Assembly: GCA_022885665.1 (NCBI GenBank)
Contig: JAGQDJ010000055.1
Coordinates: forward strand, 248,001 to 312,000
Direction of reading: 5' to 3'
DNA: 64,000 nucleotides
DNA from: Triops longicaudatus
Lineage: Eukaryota; Arthropoda; Branchiopoda; Notostraca; Triopsidae
Positions 1-13,600 of the stretch are shown here, one piece after another (position 1 is the first letter of the stretch; each line of letters starts with the position of its first letter). Both the position numbers and the translations under genes were made by a program. The notes under the pieces were generated by a model. It saw only the letters and a program-made list of their open reading frames with translations, was not told the DNA's origin and made no database searches.

Positions 1-3000
1 TTGAAAATTAGGGGCGATTCATTGAAAGTTCAGACTATACGATGAAAGAGCTTCCCTGTGATTTTCGTCCACGTGCAGATTAGACGTACTGAGTCATGGG
101 CGTCTTACCCCCTACCTTCTGGTACTCGTGTTGAGATGATTATCCTGCTCAGAATATCGAGAAGCTGTCCCTCTTCCGGTCAAAATAAAAAAAAAATCAA
201 ATAAAAATTACCCTTCCAATTCAAATCAATTAGAATTATTTTTGTAACTTAAGTGAAATACGTAAAGCAACGGCAACATAGAGCTTCACGCCTGGGCTCT
301 CAATAAAAAAAAATCAAATCAATGCGTTTGCAGTTTTTCAAGATACATCGAACGCCAAGTGTATTTCGAAATGCTGTTTTTTTTAGGTTAAGTTATTTGG
401 GTGATTTCATATTGTAAATAGAGTCGACGTTAAACTACGAACCAACATGAAACAAGTAATTTGCATGCTCTAGTTTACAGTAACAATGAATTTCCTCGAA
501 AAATAAAGCAAAATCTCTCGACTGCATTACGGCAACAACGCATTGCTTGGTGTCGAAGAGAAAATCGATTAAATTCAGGCAGCAGTGAATTTCGTTGCAA
601 TAGAAAACGTTTGACATGCGGGTGCATTTGTCGAACATTTCAAGCACTGCATGCAGACACTCCGCTTAATCAGGACAAACCTCCAAACACAACTGTCCAA
701 CGGGCGATACATGGAAAACCGGCATTTTCCGTCCGAATTAAACTTTTCTACATCTCTTTTGGTACTAATTCTCAAAATGGGCATTTGAATGTAATTTGCG
801 CAATAGCTAGTAGCCACTTAATTGCCATAAACCTTAAAAAAAAGACTCCCTGAAACAGTCAATTTCGATAAGTACGAACAACAGGAACCTAAACCATTCA
901 GGTATAACGTGTCCAGTGATCGTGACGTGTCCCAATTAGCTAGAATCGACAATATTTTCCCTCCTAAAAAATCGAAACAAAATATCTGAACACGGTAGAA
1001 AAATTACGTCTTTTGAAGCAGGAACTTTTTGGGGACTCTATAATTTGACTAGTTTGGGACAAATTAAGACTCAATTTTTGTTTTGCTTGTTAACCTGACA
1101 GAAAACCATCTTTCTTAAAAAAGTTACGCTACTACATACATTCGGCCCTAAAGGCACAGTTTTCTCGCGAGGCTCCTGCGTTGGAACAACGGGACTGGTT
1201 TTTCCAGCTTGCGAACATAAGGGAGAACTGGGTTACTATAAGTATTCAAGGCGCCGTGGGAGCCATAGGACTACTAATTATTGTGTCTAAGAAAAAATAT
1301 TTTCCTCTTGTTTTACGTTACACTGTGTTTCCCTTCTCACATGCTGTTTTTCGCACATAAAAAGTGGTGCGAGACCCTGCTCATCTTCTCCTCTCTTCCT
1401 TATTTTCTCAAACACAAGCAAATTAAGGCCTCCAACATTTTATCCAAAAAGATACGACAAGTTTTCTAGCTCGTTACGATCCTCTCCAAAACATTTCGAA
1501 AAATTTACCCACGATTTTGTAGCGAAGGTGGGAATGGTTTCTCTTCGGGTTTGGCGAGGCTCTCATTAATTAAAATCCCTTCATTAAGCGTTGCCAACTT
1601 TTCACAAGCGTTACTTCAGTGGAACTAACCGAGGGCAAAATGATGAACCCAAACCTCGCTTTTCGCACAGTTAGATACACTTTTCAAGCCTTCCTATTTT
1701 CCATTTCACTGCTTTCCAACTCTCAGCAAACTATTCTGCCCTGTCTCGAAAAAATTACAAAAAAGCTACTGAACGTTACGTTTAAGATCTTAAAGCGGAA
1801 TTCCGAGGTCTAAACAACATTTTTAGCAGACTGGTACGGTATGATTGGTCAAGCTTCCTTCTTTATCTACGCGAGTCGTCACGTCCAGGAAAAAATGCCC
1901 TTTTGTCAAGCTGCAGAACCCATCTGAGAAAAAGGACAAGTCGGTAAGTTTGGCGGACACCTGTTGCGAAAACGACACATAAAACCATAGGGAGAACACA
2001 GCATACCATCCCCAGATCTCGAACATTCCGTTTTCATTAGGGGACAACACTTGAGTCGTCACACGAATGTTCTTTCCTTTTTGTTATAAAATTAAAGTAA
2101 AAACTTTCTCTATTATACTCTCCGATTACTACAAAATATTATTACTTGAGATTATAAATATTTTAGCCAGCAAAGAGCACATGTTCACGGGAGAAAAAAA
2201 AATGCAAATATTAAAAATAAAGGAAACAAGAAAAAAAAACTTCCATAAACACGCAAGAAGGGCAAAAAGAGCTAGAAGGCCTACCAGTCCAAAAATTCGT
2301 TATGTAAAGGCTAAAAGCACGCAAGGTTATCCTGCGCACGTTCAAACCGCCGATTCTCGGGGATTTTTCGTTATTTTGCAATGTCACACCATATGGCGCC
2401 CAATAGAACGGTAAAATCTGCTGATTTGCACATTTGATTTAGCACTGTGAGTTTATTGCTAAACATCTGGTAAGGGAGGGAAAAAACTCCGTCAAGTCCC
2501 AAATCGGCTAAAAGCCAGATTTTTGATACGCTTGCTTTGTGAACTTCACAAGCTGGGACATTTGGACGCAAAACAGTCAACATTCCAAGCTTACAGTTGG
2601 TGATTTAGCCTGTAGGAAAATTCTCCAGGATGAAAGAAACCTAGAAAGTGAAACAGATGCTACGAAGGTCACCACTGAAAGTTTTGGGGGACGACTTGAG
2701 CGTTTTTCTTTTCCTGCGTTCTAGGTCGAGATCTAGACCACAAAGTCATTGGATACAATACCACACCTTCCCGGCTCCTAAGCACCCATTAACTTGTCTA
2801 CATTTTAACAATAGCAGGTGCCATGTATGGGTACACGCTGAAATTTTCCAGCCCGCAAATCAACGCAATTGAGCGTCTTAGTAACTCAGGCTTATTTACG
2901 GTCATTCATCTCTCAGCATGTGCTCAACAAGCTAATAACGGCCAGGACGATTTTTGACACCTGACGACGTCATAACCATACACCAAACGTGAGGCAATTC

Positions 3001-4688
3001 AACCAACTAAATTGCAAACATTGCATACCAAATTACCTTACTTATTATTATTTTTTTTTTCAGAATTAAGGATTACACTTCCAAATTATATCCCAAACTC
3101 GTTGTACCCGATGCTTTGCATACCTGGAATCGTATAACTAGACCACTAAAACTAAGATTACCTTTAAAAAAAAACGCTCCTTATAACGAGACTCTACTTG
3201 TACGTTATCTTCAGTGTTAGCTTCGGCCGTTCACGAAGTTCATACATGTTTAATTTTTAAAATAATGGTTTTTATGTACAGAATATAACATGCCTCAATC
3301 TCACACAACAATGTGTAAAACAATGTGATTTTCCCTTCGCTCATGTACTTCTTTTATGTGATTTAGGGATTTTTTTATTTCTTGAAACTTTTACAGATAC
3401 CTTGATAAATCTTACATAATCTTAGCAATAAAACCAGCTTCACATTCTATGTTTGCTTTGTTTGTGTTCAAAACGACCGACTTCGCATCTGCGATGTATT
3501 GCCCTTTTTGGCAGTCTTGTAGGGGGGTTCGTTATAACGCGATTCTACTGTACATTTCTCTTTGAGCTCCCTTTATTATTATTTCTTTTATCATTGAGCT
3601 CTACACATGTAATATTTCGCAACAATAAGTTCGTTATGATGAAGCAACACTATCTTACTACAGTTGACTAAAATTTCAAAAATAGATACAACACGCTATA
3701 TAACTTCTGAGTTACCTTGTAAAAGAGTACCTTAGTTTCACTGTACGCGGGATGCAATGTACGTCACCATGCAACTTTTAGACCTAAAGATGCGTACAAC
3801 GAGATCTCTATAGATCTCCCGCAATCTCAGATCTACCATACAAGTTTTGTCCCATTTTTCTCCCCTTAACAACCATTTGGCTTCAGAATTTCAAATTGCA
3901 TTCAGGCAGGTTTCATGAAACACTTGCTCGTGAAAACGAGGCTATCTCGGAATCTTAAGTTCGCTGGAAGATACAATAAAAAAAAAACACCTTCGGGTAA
4001 GTTTGGGCCTGGAGAAGCCTACGGGTCCATTTTCTTGCGGCGTATCTAAATTTTTATGGATGCTGCAACAAAAGCCTCCAGGAACGGTTACCTTTTCTGA
4101 CTATCTTAATGGGCCTTGGTTCAACTGCTCTTTTTTTAATGTAGCAAAAAGGGCCATTTTTGGTCCTGAAACAGTTTTCAGCTCTCTGTGTGCTCAAAAA
4201 TACCTATATGGGCCTAAAAGCTAAGCCAAAACTGGGAAAAAATTGCTCAAGCTTTACATCCTCTCCTGTGATGGGGTTTTGCACTCCTACAAGACCTACT
4301 GATTTGTCCTGTGTACGGCACAATCCGGTATGGTACTGTACTGAACAGGTAGACCATGACATTGTGGACCATTTTTGTGTCTGTGTTGGGGTTTCTGTGT
4401 ACTTGAATTTACAAGTGAAAGGGAAATTCGGGGCGTTTCTTACTTCCACACGCTTCCAATTTACAGGAGCTTATTTTCATTTTCACCTCACTCCCTTTTC
4501 CATGGCACTGACCATGGTTTTCCACAGCCCCAATTATTAGTTTTTAGCTGTCAGGGTTTCTTTTTTTTATTTTTTGTTCCTCCTCTATTCCACTTTTGTT
4601 CTCTCCATTCTCTTGAATGATTTCTATGCTTTTAAAAATCAGCCTTCAGGGCTTCTTTTTTTAAAACCATCTTTCCCTTCCTTTCCAG
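1..4688. other. Gene-poor AT-rich DNA, no convincing gene
   Basis: No reading frame here has coding character, recognisable domains or consistent splice signals. The open frames are short and rich in residues expected from AT-rich random sequence. The stretch contains two sequences resembling right-hand ends of pogo/Tigger-type transposons, near 3179-3203 and 3528-3553, both reading TTATAACG followed by a purine and ending in CTACT-GTAC. The part from 4540 to 4688 is pyrimidine-rich and leads into the splice acceptor of a possible coding exon. Confidence 0.5.
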
Positions 4689-4770
4689 AATGAATTCACT
4701 TCGCCTCTTCCAACCCTTTATGGTCTACGGACGCACCGAATCATACACTATGGACTACTCTGCCGACAAG
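4689..4770 (+). CDS. Possible short first coding exon, gene unidentified
   Basis: A strong acceptor (TTCCTTTCCAG) is followed at once by ATG (4690) and 27 codons reading MNSLRLFQPF then MVYGRTESYTMDYSADK. It ends at a consensus donor (AAG followed by GTAAGA) in phase 0. The structure fits a 5' exon carrying the start codon after an untranslated first exon. The product is not recognised; the short, Arg- and Tyr-containing N-terminus might be mitochondrial, but that is speculation. No downstream exon in a matching phase was found before the SURF4 gene. Confidence 0.35.
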
Positions 4771-7700
4771 GTAAGACGCAAACTTATACGCCTATGATGA
4801 CAGGTGCGTCGCTGCAGGTAGCTGACGTAATGACAAAGAGACTTGAAACTTGCAACGACGAACAAAGGTTATTACGCATACTCTCTTTCCCCTTCGAACA
4901 ACTGCAAAGCAAAAATAACCCAAACTACGCTACACATTTCATCATAATAGGGTGGGTCACTATACGTGGTATTCCCCACGTTACTTTTTTTACATTACGA
5001 TGCGTTCAAATGCGTAGCACAGTATCTTATTAAGTTACCAAACAGTATCTAGGCTGAAAGAGTCAGAGAAATAAAGATATTTTATTAGTAGACAAGACGA
5101 CTTGTTGGTCAGTTTTAACGGAGAAGTAAAGGCGTAAAAATAAAAAATAACATAAAAATAGAATTAAAAAAAAACTACGAGACAGAAAAGGAACTACACT
5201 TCAGTACCTCAGAGGAATGGTATTTCGGGGGGTTGAAGACATATTTTTGTGTTTGTAATTTATAATGCTTAAAGGAAACAACCACAATTCTATTATGCGT
5301 ACACGACAAAGATTTGTCTATTATTTTCGTAACCATACAAAGTCGGTTGTTTTCCCATGGTAACTCTGGACTTGGGAATCTTGTAGCACAAAAAGTACCG
5401 CAAGTTGCAACTAAAACTTGAACATTTTAAGTCCCTCGAGCCTTTTCTGTGTATCTGCGTCAGTGCCGTCGAATATTTTATCACATGTTGTCAGTAAGGA
5501 AAAAGAGCCATGTTAAAGAATTTGGACTCGAGCATTACGTGCGACAGAACGCATTTACTTACGTTTAAGAGGCAATTTTTAATCCGATTGGTGTTTGTTT
5601 CAAGAAGTTTATTAAAACACAAGCACTGCGAAAATGACAAGAATTCCGAAATGATGGGTCTTTACGACCCTAGAAGATGCAACAGCAGCACAAGATGTAA
5701 CAAGTGCACAGGTGTGTTTCAACAACACTGAAATTTTGGTGGAGTATACGGGAAGAAAACGAACTAACGGGAACGGGCAACGGGGTACAGAACGAACCAG
5801 CAGACCCGCACCCCACAGGTTTCTACCCATAATGATGTAAAAAAAAAAAAAGAGTGAAAAGAATTTTAAAGACGCTGAGAAGTGCTTCTTGCGACCTCTA
5901 TCGGGATATTTTTCAGTACAGATACATAGTGTGGTTCAAATAAAATAACTATTTGTGCTATAATTTTCACAAATAATCTAAAATGATTCTTCGTGAAATC
6001 CTAAATTAATGCAATGCAAAGCAGCTACAACACAATTTGACATGTAAGCACAGCTGTGGCATTGAAATACTTATGTGTTTGTTACACGAGATAGGTGTAA
6101 ATTGCCCACTGCTGTGAAAATTAATTAGTATATGTAGCTTCTTGGAATTAGAAGGCATACGACCGACAGTAAATTTTGGCTGACAGTTTTTTTTTATTCT
6201 TAAAAACTCATATACAGAACATCTAATGCTTATTTAAGAGTACTTGTACAGTTGATCTTATAGAAAAATTATTTTAAGCAAAATTGCATTCAAACACGTA
6301 GTTATGGCAACGAATATCAACTCACACCTGAAGAAAGCTTATTTAATAAAGTGAATAAAATAGTACACGGACGCGATATAGGCTACGATGCGAAAAGGAT
6401 CCCATCCATTTTTTAGCACCGAACTGGGAAAAGACCATAATATGTATTGAACCTCACTTGAATTCCATTTAATTTTGATTAATTTGAACTGAGTGTGCCA
6501 CGTGACGCAAAAGTTGTGAAATTAGTTGACCTGAAACCTGACTGAATTTGTAGGAATTGACAGCAAAAAAAATGGCATAAAAACACTTTGAAAGCTTCTT
6601 CTGAATTTTCATAATCACAACTTCATATAACAGGAATGCTTACGGATTTAATTAAACTAGTACAATGCCTCATATTCTCCTTATGGAAGTCATGGGAAAA
6701 AGCGAAAGAATTCTAACGTGTGTGATATCTAGAACAAATACTACTTAACAATCATTTGAATTAGACTATAACTGTAAATGCCAGAAATGAACTGAACTGC
6801 ATTGAAATTTTAACCTTTTAACTATAGGAACTTAACTGAATTGTCTTACATTCTTGAGATTTCAAAAATGAATGAAACTAAACTGAATCTTAAAAATTCG
6901 TTTTTAATTGACTCTCACTTTCCTTGAATTTGCCCCGATCCTAAACACAGTCGTAACTTTTAGGAATAATAATCTAATAATTCTTTAGATCTTTAAGTAA
7001 AATACGGCCAAAACTGCGTAAAAGACCCGGACGTAAAAGAATTGCGCTTGTAATATGAATTAGTTCAGATGAACTATTGCACGTAAGAGGAACGGCAGAC
7101 TTAAGAGACATTTTCTAACGCTTTTCCCTTACATTTAAATTTCGCCAGTGGTCGTTAAACGAGTCAAGGTCCCATGCCAGAAGGACACAAGAGGAGACGG
7201 GATTTAAGAGTCATTTAATCAAAGGTTTAATTCGTATATTTAGTTTCACGTATATGCAAATGTAAGAGCAATCTGACGTGACAATTTGTCAACCGTTTGT
7301 TTCATACGCTCGTATTCGCGTATACTCTTGAAAAGAACGAGCCGGTTTCACAGCAGACATGTATAAGGAAGACCCGGGAGTAAGAGACTTTCTCAGCTTC
7401 TTTCTCTTACATTTCTTGACTATGTACTGTCCCAAATAGGTCTGTGAAACTAACAAGACAAAGTTAAATTTGACGCTGAACAGATCCCTGAATAAATAAA
7501 TCTTTCGCAACGATGTAAGTATGACTTATCATACGAATTTCCATTGTCCAAGTCCCGTACACCAGAAGTACAAAGTATTCTTTAGTTTAGGGAGTATTCA
7601 ACTTTTACCTCAACAGAAAACCTTTCTTTCTTACCTAAGAAATCTGATCATTTCTATTTTTTTTCACATTGGAAAGGTCTAAAGCGCGCATTCCAGAAGT

Positions 7701-8725
7701 TACCGTTCTACACAACGCGAAATACGCCAAGAGAGATCTACTGTCTACAGGACGCAGGTGCAACGAAGCACATGACCTGGACAGTCGCATGTTTCTAAGC
7801 ATTATATGAAATTTCTAAAAATGTTTAGCATTAAAATAACATACGTAACACGTTAAATTTACAGTCTACGAACATACGACTACGTAACAAAAACTTATAA
7901 AAACTTGGAGTTAACGCTTTTGGCTATGCACACGGGCCGTACCCGTTTTTTGCGGGACTACCATTTGAGATGGTAAACTTGAAATTTTGCACTCAATATT
8001 TCCCCTTCTATGCAAGCTTTCGCTGTCTGTGGCAAATCGAAAAGGACCAAAATTCTAACGTTTTCTTATGACATCACTCGTCGACATTATCCGTGAGGTA
8101 CTAAAACCTGTGTGTGGAGTATTTTGGAGCCTCAAGAACGGTGTCTCTCTACGTGGATGATCTCTCAACCCAGTCGAAGGTACAAAAACAAACAGCGCAA
8201 CCAAACTGCCCTCGGTACAACCCGAGCTTACATATTCTACAACACAATCGTTCTTTTCCCTGGAGGACCAAACTGCAGACTTACCGTTTCAAAGGGTTAT
8301 CCATTGCCTGATCGGGTCACTTTGTTTCACAAAACGTCAAGAAATCACACAAATTCTGGACAAGAACTTCTAAACATACCACCACACGTCTTCAGCGCGC
8401 GGATTTCCATGGATTACTGCCTGCATCAAATCAGGAACTAATGTTTCCCCACACCAAAATGTATTCTAAATTTGGGTCCCGACTTTTCTTTTTGTTCGTA
8501 TCTTGGTTCTCTCTGTAAAAGAGATAGAAAATTTCGAAAGGAATAAAAACTGTACCCTTGAGTTGAGTTTTCTCCCTAGGACATGATTCCCTGACTTGGG
8601 TAGTTCCACATCACAACCCCGTGGGGAAAGGTGCACCAGTGTGCGCTGCGTTTATGAACTTGTCAAGTTGAGTTTGAAAAAATATTTTATTCACGTTATA
8701 GACTGATTCTGTAAATAGCAAAATA
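4771..8725. other. Intergenic AT-rich DNA
   Basis: About 4 kb of AT-rich sequence without a supportable gene. The open frames present have no domain resemblance and no paired splice sites. The last 150 bases would hold the SURF4 promoter and 5' leader; no TATA box is obvious there. Confidence 0.45.
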
Positions 8726-9935
8726 ATGGCCGGGTTAGCGCAACATCCCATGGTGTCCAAAGCAGAAGAAGTGGCAGATGAAGTAAGTTTCCTATTTTAT
8801 TGAAAATTTAAGAAGATAGCAAAGATGCTAGCTAGGTTCATCTTCAAGCCTACCTGATGAGTCTAACCTATTTCCAAGTAACGGTGTCCGTGGCTAACTG
8901 TTTCTTCCTTATGTAAATATAGGTACTTCGGAGGACGAAGACAATCTTACCTACCATAGCGCGTCTTTGCTTAATTTCCACTTTTTTGGAAGATGGAATT
9001 CGTATGTGGTTCCAATGGAATGAACAGCGGGAGTATATGGACATTTCTTGGGGATGTGGCAAGTTTTTAGCGACATTGTTTGTCATTGTGAATCTCACGG
9101 GCCAATTGGGAGGCTGTGTCATGGTATTGTTAAGATTCCGAGTGCCCATTGCCTGCGCAATCCTCTTCGGCATCGTCGTCTTACAAGTAATTTCTTTACA
9201 TTTATTTCAAAACTTTGTTGTTGTTGTTTTTTTTTCAATTTCAGGGAAGAAGTAGACTTGTACTAAAAAAATCATGTGTTCTCACTCTTTCAGACCATTG
9301 CGTACAGTATTCTCTGGGATTTGCAATTCCTGTTCAGGAATTTAGCCTTAATCGGTGCCCTCTTGCTGGTTCTGGCTGAAAGCCGAGTAGAAGGCAAGTC
9401 TCTCTTCGCCGGAGTGCCTACATTAGGAGACAACAAGCCCAAGAACTATCTTCAGCTCACTGGACGCATTCTCTTGGTGTTCATGTTCGCCACGCTGTTG
9501 AGAATGGAGTTTTCTGTGATGCAGGTAGAACCAGCATAACACATAGGAAACCAAGTTTGATGCTGAAATTCTTTTTTCCCAGATTTTGCAGAACGTTGTG
9601 GGTTCGATTTTGATGATCCTGGTTGCCGTAGGCTACAAAACCAAACTCAGCGCGCTTATCTTGGTTCTATGGTTGACAGCGTTGAACTTTTACCTGAACG
9701 CCTGGTGGACCATCCCCACGTACAAAGCTATGAGGGATTTCCTCAAATACGATTTCTTCCAGGTATTTCTGTTTTCAGATTGTTACGATATTTTTGCTGT
9801 AACTGTTTAAGAAAATCTGACTGACGTTGAACTTGATTTTCTCCATAGACTTTGAGTGTTATTGGTGGGCTTCTTATGGTTGTTTCATTGGGACCTGGAG
9901 GTGTGTCTATGGATGAGCATAAAAAGCGTTGGTGA
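8726..9935 (+). CDS. SURF4: SURF4-family ER cargo receptor
   Basis: Surfeit locus 4 homologue, a multi-pass membrane protein of the early secretory pathway (Erv29 family) that packages soluble secretory cargo into COPII vesicles and cycles between ER, ERGIC and Golgi. Five exons: 8726-8782, 8923-9186, 9294-9524, 9583-9762, 9849-9935. All junctions are GT-AG in phase 0 and give 272 aa, close to the usual 269-270. Diagnostic segments are the N-terminal AEEVADE, then LRRTKTILPTIARLCLISTF, RMWFQWNEQREY, LRFRVPIACAILFG, ILWDLQFLFRNLALIGALLL and LAESRVEGKSLFAGVPTLG, with hydrophobic helices between them. The C-terminus ends KKRW, a KKxx-type dilysine signal for COPI retrieval to the ER. The start is MAGLAQHPMVSK, the only ATG in phase with exon 2. 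The gene looks intact and ordinary. Confidence 0.97.
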
Positions 9936-10696
9936 TTCTGGAACCGCGTGGATGTGCGAATTTTTATTTATGCCCTCCCTTCTACAAAGCGGTGTTCCCC
10001 TTGTACCGTTTTTTTTTTTTCTTAACGGTCCCAAGAAACCTTCATTCCATTAAAGCGAGGCCCCCCCATTGTGTCTTATCCGTTTTTAAACCCGACATTT
10101 TGCGCGCACATAGACAGCTGCCTTAATTCAACGCGTCCTTGGTAACAAACTTGAAAATTATTGGTAAAATGTTTAAAGATTTGGTTCTTTTTAAAGATTG
10201 TGCGTTGCTCAAGTGCAAAAAAAAAATCGAAAAGGTTTTTATTTCTGATTTTAACATTCAAACCAACTTGAAAAGATAAATAAGCTTCATTAAGCTACTT
10301 TTTTTTTCTCCCTATGATGGAAAGCATTTTACGTCTTCAACTCTGCAATATGTTGTGTACAGTAAAGAGAGAAAAAAATGAAAAAGAAGAGAGTAAATAT
10401 TTTTATGGGCCATTTTTTATGTTTTACTCCTGCGATGAAAGCAAAAGCAACTGTGGCCTAATGGAAAGAAAACGTGAAAGGGGTGTCCCTCCTGCCCAAG
10501 ATTTAATTTAGCAGAGGGAGGCAAAAGTCTTCTATGGGTGAACGGAGTACATGAATACAAGGTTATTGAGAGGAACGTTGTGTTTTGACAGGTTTACTTT
10601 GTTGTTATTGGTGTTTAAGGGACATTATACGTTCCGTTAAAGCTTGAAATAGACTCAGCACTTTTAACACATAACAATGAAAGATCGTGAGGATCA
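9936..10696. other. SURF4 3' region and convergent intergenic DNA
   Basis: The SURF4 3' untranslated region runs right from 9936 and the 3' region of the minus-strand granin-like gene runs left from 10696, so the two genes converge here. A poly-T run lies at 10010-10021. No further gene is seen. The SURF4 cleavage site could not be assigned; AATAAG-like sequences occur near 10277. Confidence 0.5.
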
Positions 10697-13600
10697 CTAA
10701 TGTTTCATTACAGGAACAGATTTAGTAGATAGCTTTTCCTCGCCTACCGTGTCGACCAACGAAGCCAGCAAAACGTCTAAGTACACAATAAAAAAGTTAC
10801 ACAGTTAAATACAGCTTTTGAGTGGTGTAACGTAGCAGTTCTCAACCAAGGTACACCGTGTGGTACACGTAAAGAATTGGTACAGTAATGAGTTTTACAA
10901 AAGTAACTATCGAACGATTATCAATTGCAATAACTTTTTCTTATGAAGCGTCGCCATATATTAGGTCTGGAGCACTAGTTCCCCGCTATTTAGCTGTAAC
11001 AAAGTTGAAATGTCAAGAAAAAACGTTTTCAGGACTCAATATGGCAACTATCACGTCCCAAAGATGGTGGAAATTAAAGCTATGTCAGTTCTTGTCGTAT
11101 AGTGAAATATCTTGCAATGTTTTCTGTTATTATTTTTTTAAAAAAATCAAGGCATGAATAAGGCTGACGCATTTGGTTCGCAGAGAACGCAAGGCTCCTT
11201 CGGCCATGTGCCACTTCATGTACGCAGTTACGAAAGGTTGAGAACCACTGGTTTAAATTGCCTTACCCAATACTTTTTTCTGCAGTTCGGAAGTAATATG
11301 TCCCTTGCGTGCTTCTTCGTCTAAGAAACCGGCAAGCTTTTGCATGGATTCCTCCGCTTCAGCTTTTTTGTGCACAAAAGATGGAATACGAGTCACGTTT
11401 AAACGATTATTGTATGAACGAGATATCAATAACTATTACCTTTGTTACCGGCCTGGGCGAATAACGCACGTGCTAGCTGGTAAATGACTTCCTCGAGCCC
11501 GTATTCCCTCGACAAGTAGTCCGCTGTCAGCTGCATCTTTTCCAGCGTATTAACATTTTTCTCAGGTTTGAATTGAGCATTATCATTGGCATCGTTCTTT
11601 TCGTCTTGCTCATCAGCCGATGATGTAGGGTTGGGATTTTTGGGGAGGAAAGTCTGCACAATTATCTGACCCTGGTGCACGTTTGCTTTATTGGGACTCT
11701 TTTGTTGTTCAATGGGTTGTTTTTCGTCTTCGGGCACGCGGCGGGACTGTTCGTTGGGCTTGTTGAGAGTAGCAATTTGCTCAATCAATTCGTCACTGTT
11801 CTTTTCAATGCCTTTCTCTTCATTAGCATCCTGCAGTGCGGGTCTGTAGCGTTGCTGCATTTGATGAAGGTGATAACGTACTTCTTCTAGAAACCCAATG
11901 GCTTCTGTTTGCGTCAGCTGCAAAACAGACCAAAAAAGGGAAATTAGATGAGGGTCCACCAGTGACAGTCAAAGTGTATTACCAAGCCTTGTTTGAGGAA
12001 ATCGCGAATGGCCGTCGTTACGCTTGCTTCATCCCCCGTCCAAAAAATATATTCAGCCATGTCTCGCGGAGTGTCTTTGCTGTCCCAGTTCTTTGCATTA
12101 ACGGCCACCAAAGTGTGAAACAAGCCCAAATAAGATTCTTCCCCGAAACGAAAATGATGATTTCGCCTAACTCAACATACCTCTTCGCCCAAATTGCGTT
12201 TTTCGAGCCCAGTTTCGTGTTTCGCAGCTGGGATCTCTAGGCTTTTATGTATTTTCTCGGAAGGAACATCGATTTTTAAAAACTCCCGAGCCGCCTGGTG
12301 TGGCAGCTTTATTTTATCCTTCTCGAGGTGAGCAACTTGTTGCCCATTATGGTGAACTGGTAGAGTAAGAGATTGATTCATAAAAAAAAGGAAAAAAAGA
12401 AAGCCGGGTCTTCGAGAATTTTTCTTTACCGTCTTCCTTAACGATGGTTTGAGCTGCACGCTCGCCATTGACCACAACGGTAGTCTCAGATACGGATTTA
12501 GCAACCGAGATCTCTCTGTCTGTTTCACAACGGGTTGGAAACGTACATGTTACATAGTTTGTTGTATAGAATTACATGAGTTATACCTAAGCCATGGAGA
12601 GCTTTGACGTCTTCGTCCACCTGTGGAAAACAATATTCTGGGTATTACTCATTCATTACCTAGCAACGATGACCAAGGTGATAGCATGTTTGCTTATCAC
12701 ACAATTACGCTGCATGCTACTAATTGATTAGCTCAGACATGTACGCAAGATCTAACAAAACGTGAACACATTTCAGCAAAACAACTCGCTAACCCGCCTT
12801 AACAGAAAACAATTTAATCGCAAATATAGTCTTTCCAAAGCACCTCAAGCAAAATTACCTAGCCTTTTCCATCGCGTGGCTAAAACATATTACGTATAAT
12901 CTAAATGTAAAAAATAGAAGTAAAAAATATCCTAGCCTAAGTAGCGCAAATACGTCTTTAAGACACCTATAGGATGTTTAGTTGTCAATAGACGTATATA
13001 AGACGTATAAAGTACATCTAAAATACGTTTGAAGACGTGTGATACTAGGGAAGAAACGAAACCCTATTGGCTTGTGAACATGAAATGGTTACGACGATTG
13101 GGGAGTCACAAAACAAGTATTAAATAACCAGTTACAAATAGTGTGTCTTTCTGACTCAATCTTTTTAGTATTTTATATGTAAAGAAATACAATTTAACGA
13201 AACTGAAATCAATACTATCCTGATAACTAAGTTTGAAGTCTAGATCTACATAAAGAGCATAATGAAAATACAGGCATAAAACAGATAATTTGTCAGGAAA
13301 AGTTCTTACCTCGTCATTTGCGGCAGATTGGTTTCCTAAGAAATAGAAGTCATGCATTGAAGAATTCATAGGTTAGTTTTTAGCTCAAAAAGGAACAAAC
13401 AGAATGTCAAAAGGCGCACATGTACCGCACTACTTCTTCCGTTTTCTTTTATACAAAGGAATCTTATGTAGAGGTATTTGATTATTAAATAATTTTTGGC
13501 CTGCTTAGCCAAAAATTATTCTATACGTCAGAAAGTATTCAGTACTTAATTGACTGTTTCGCAATTCAGTCAATTTTTAATAACTGCAAACCATAGTCTG

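Noticed and set aside
461..853. 130-codon plus-strand open frame
   Set aside because: It overlaps an equally long minus-strand frame, begins at a non-ATG codon, has no splice or domain support and no protein-like composition.
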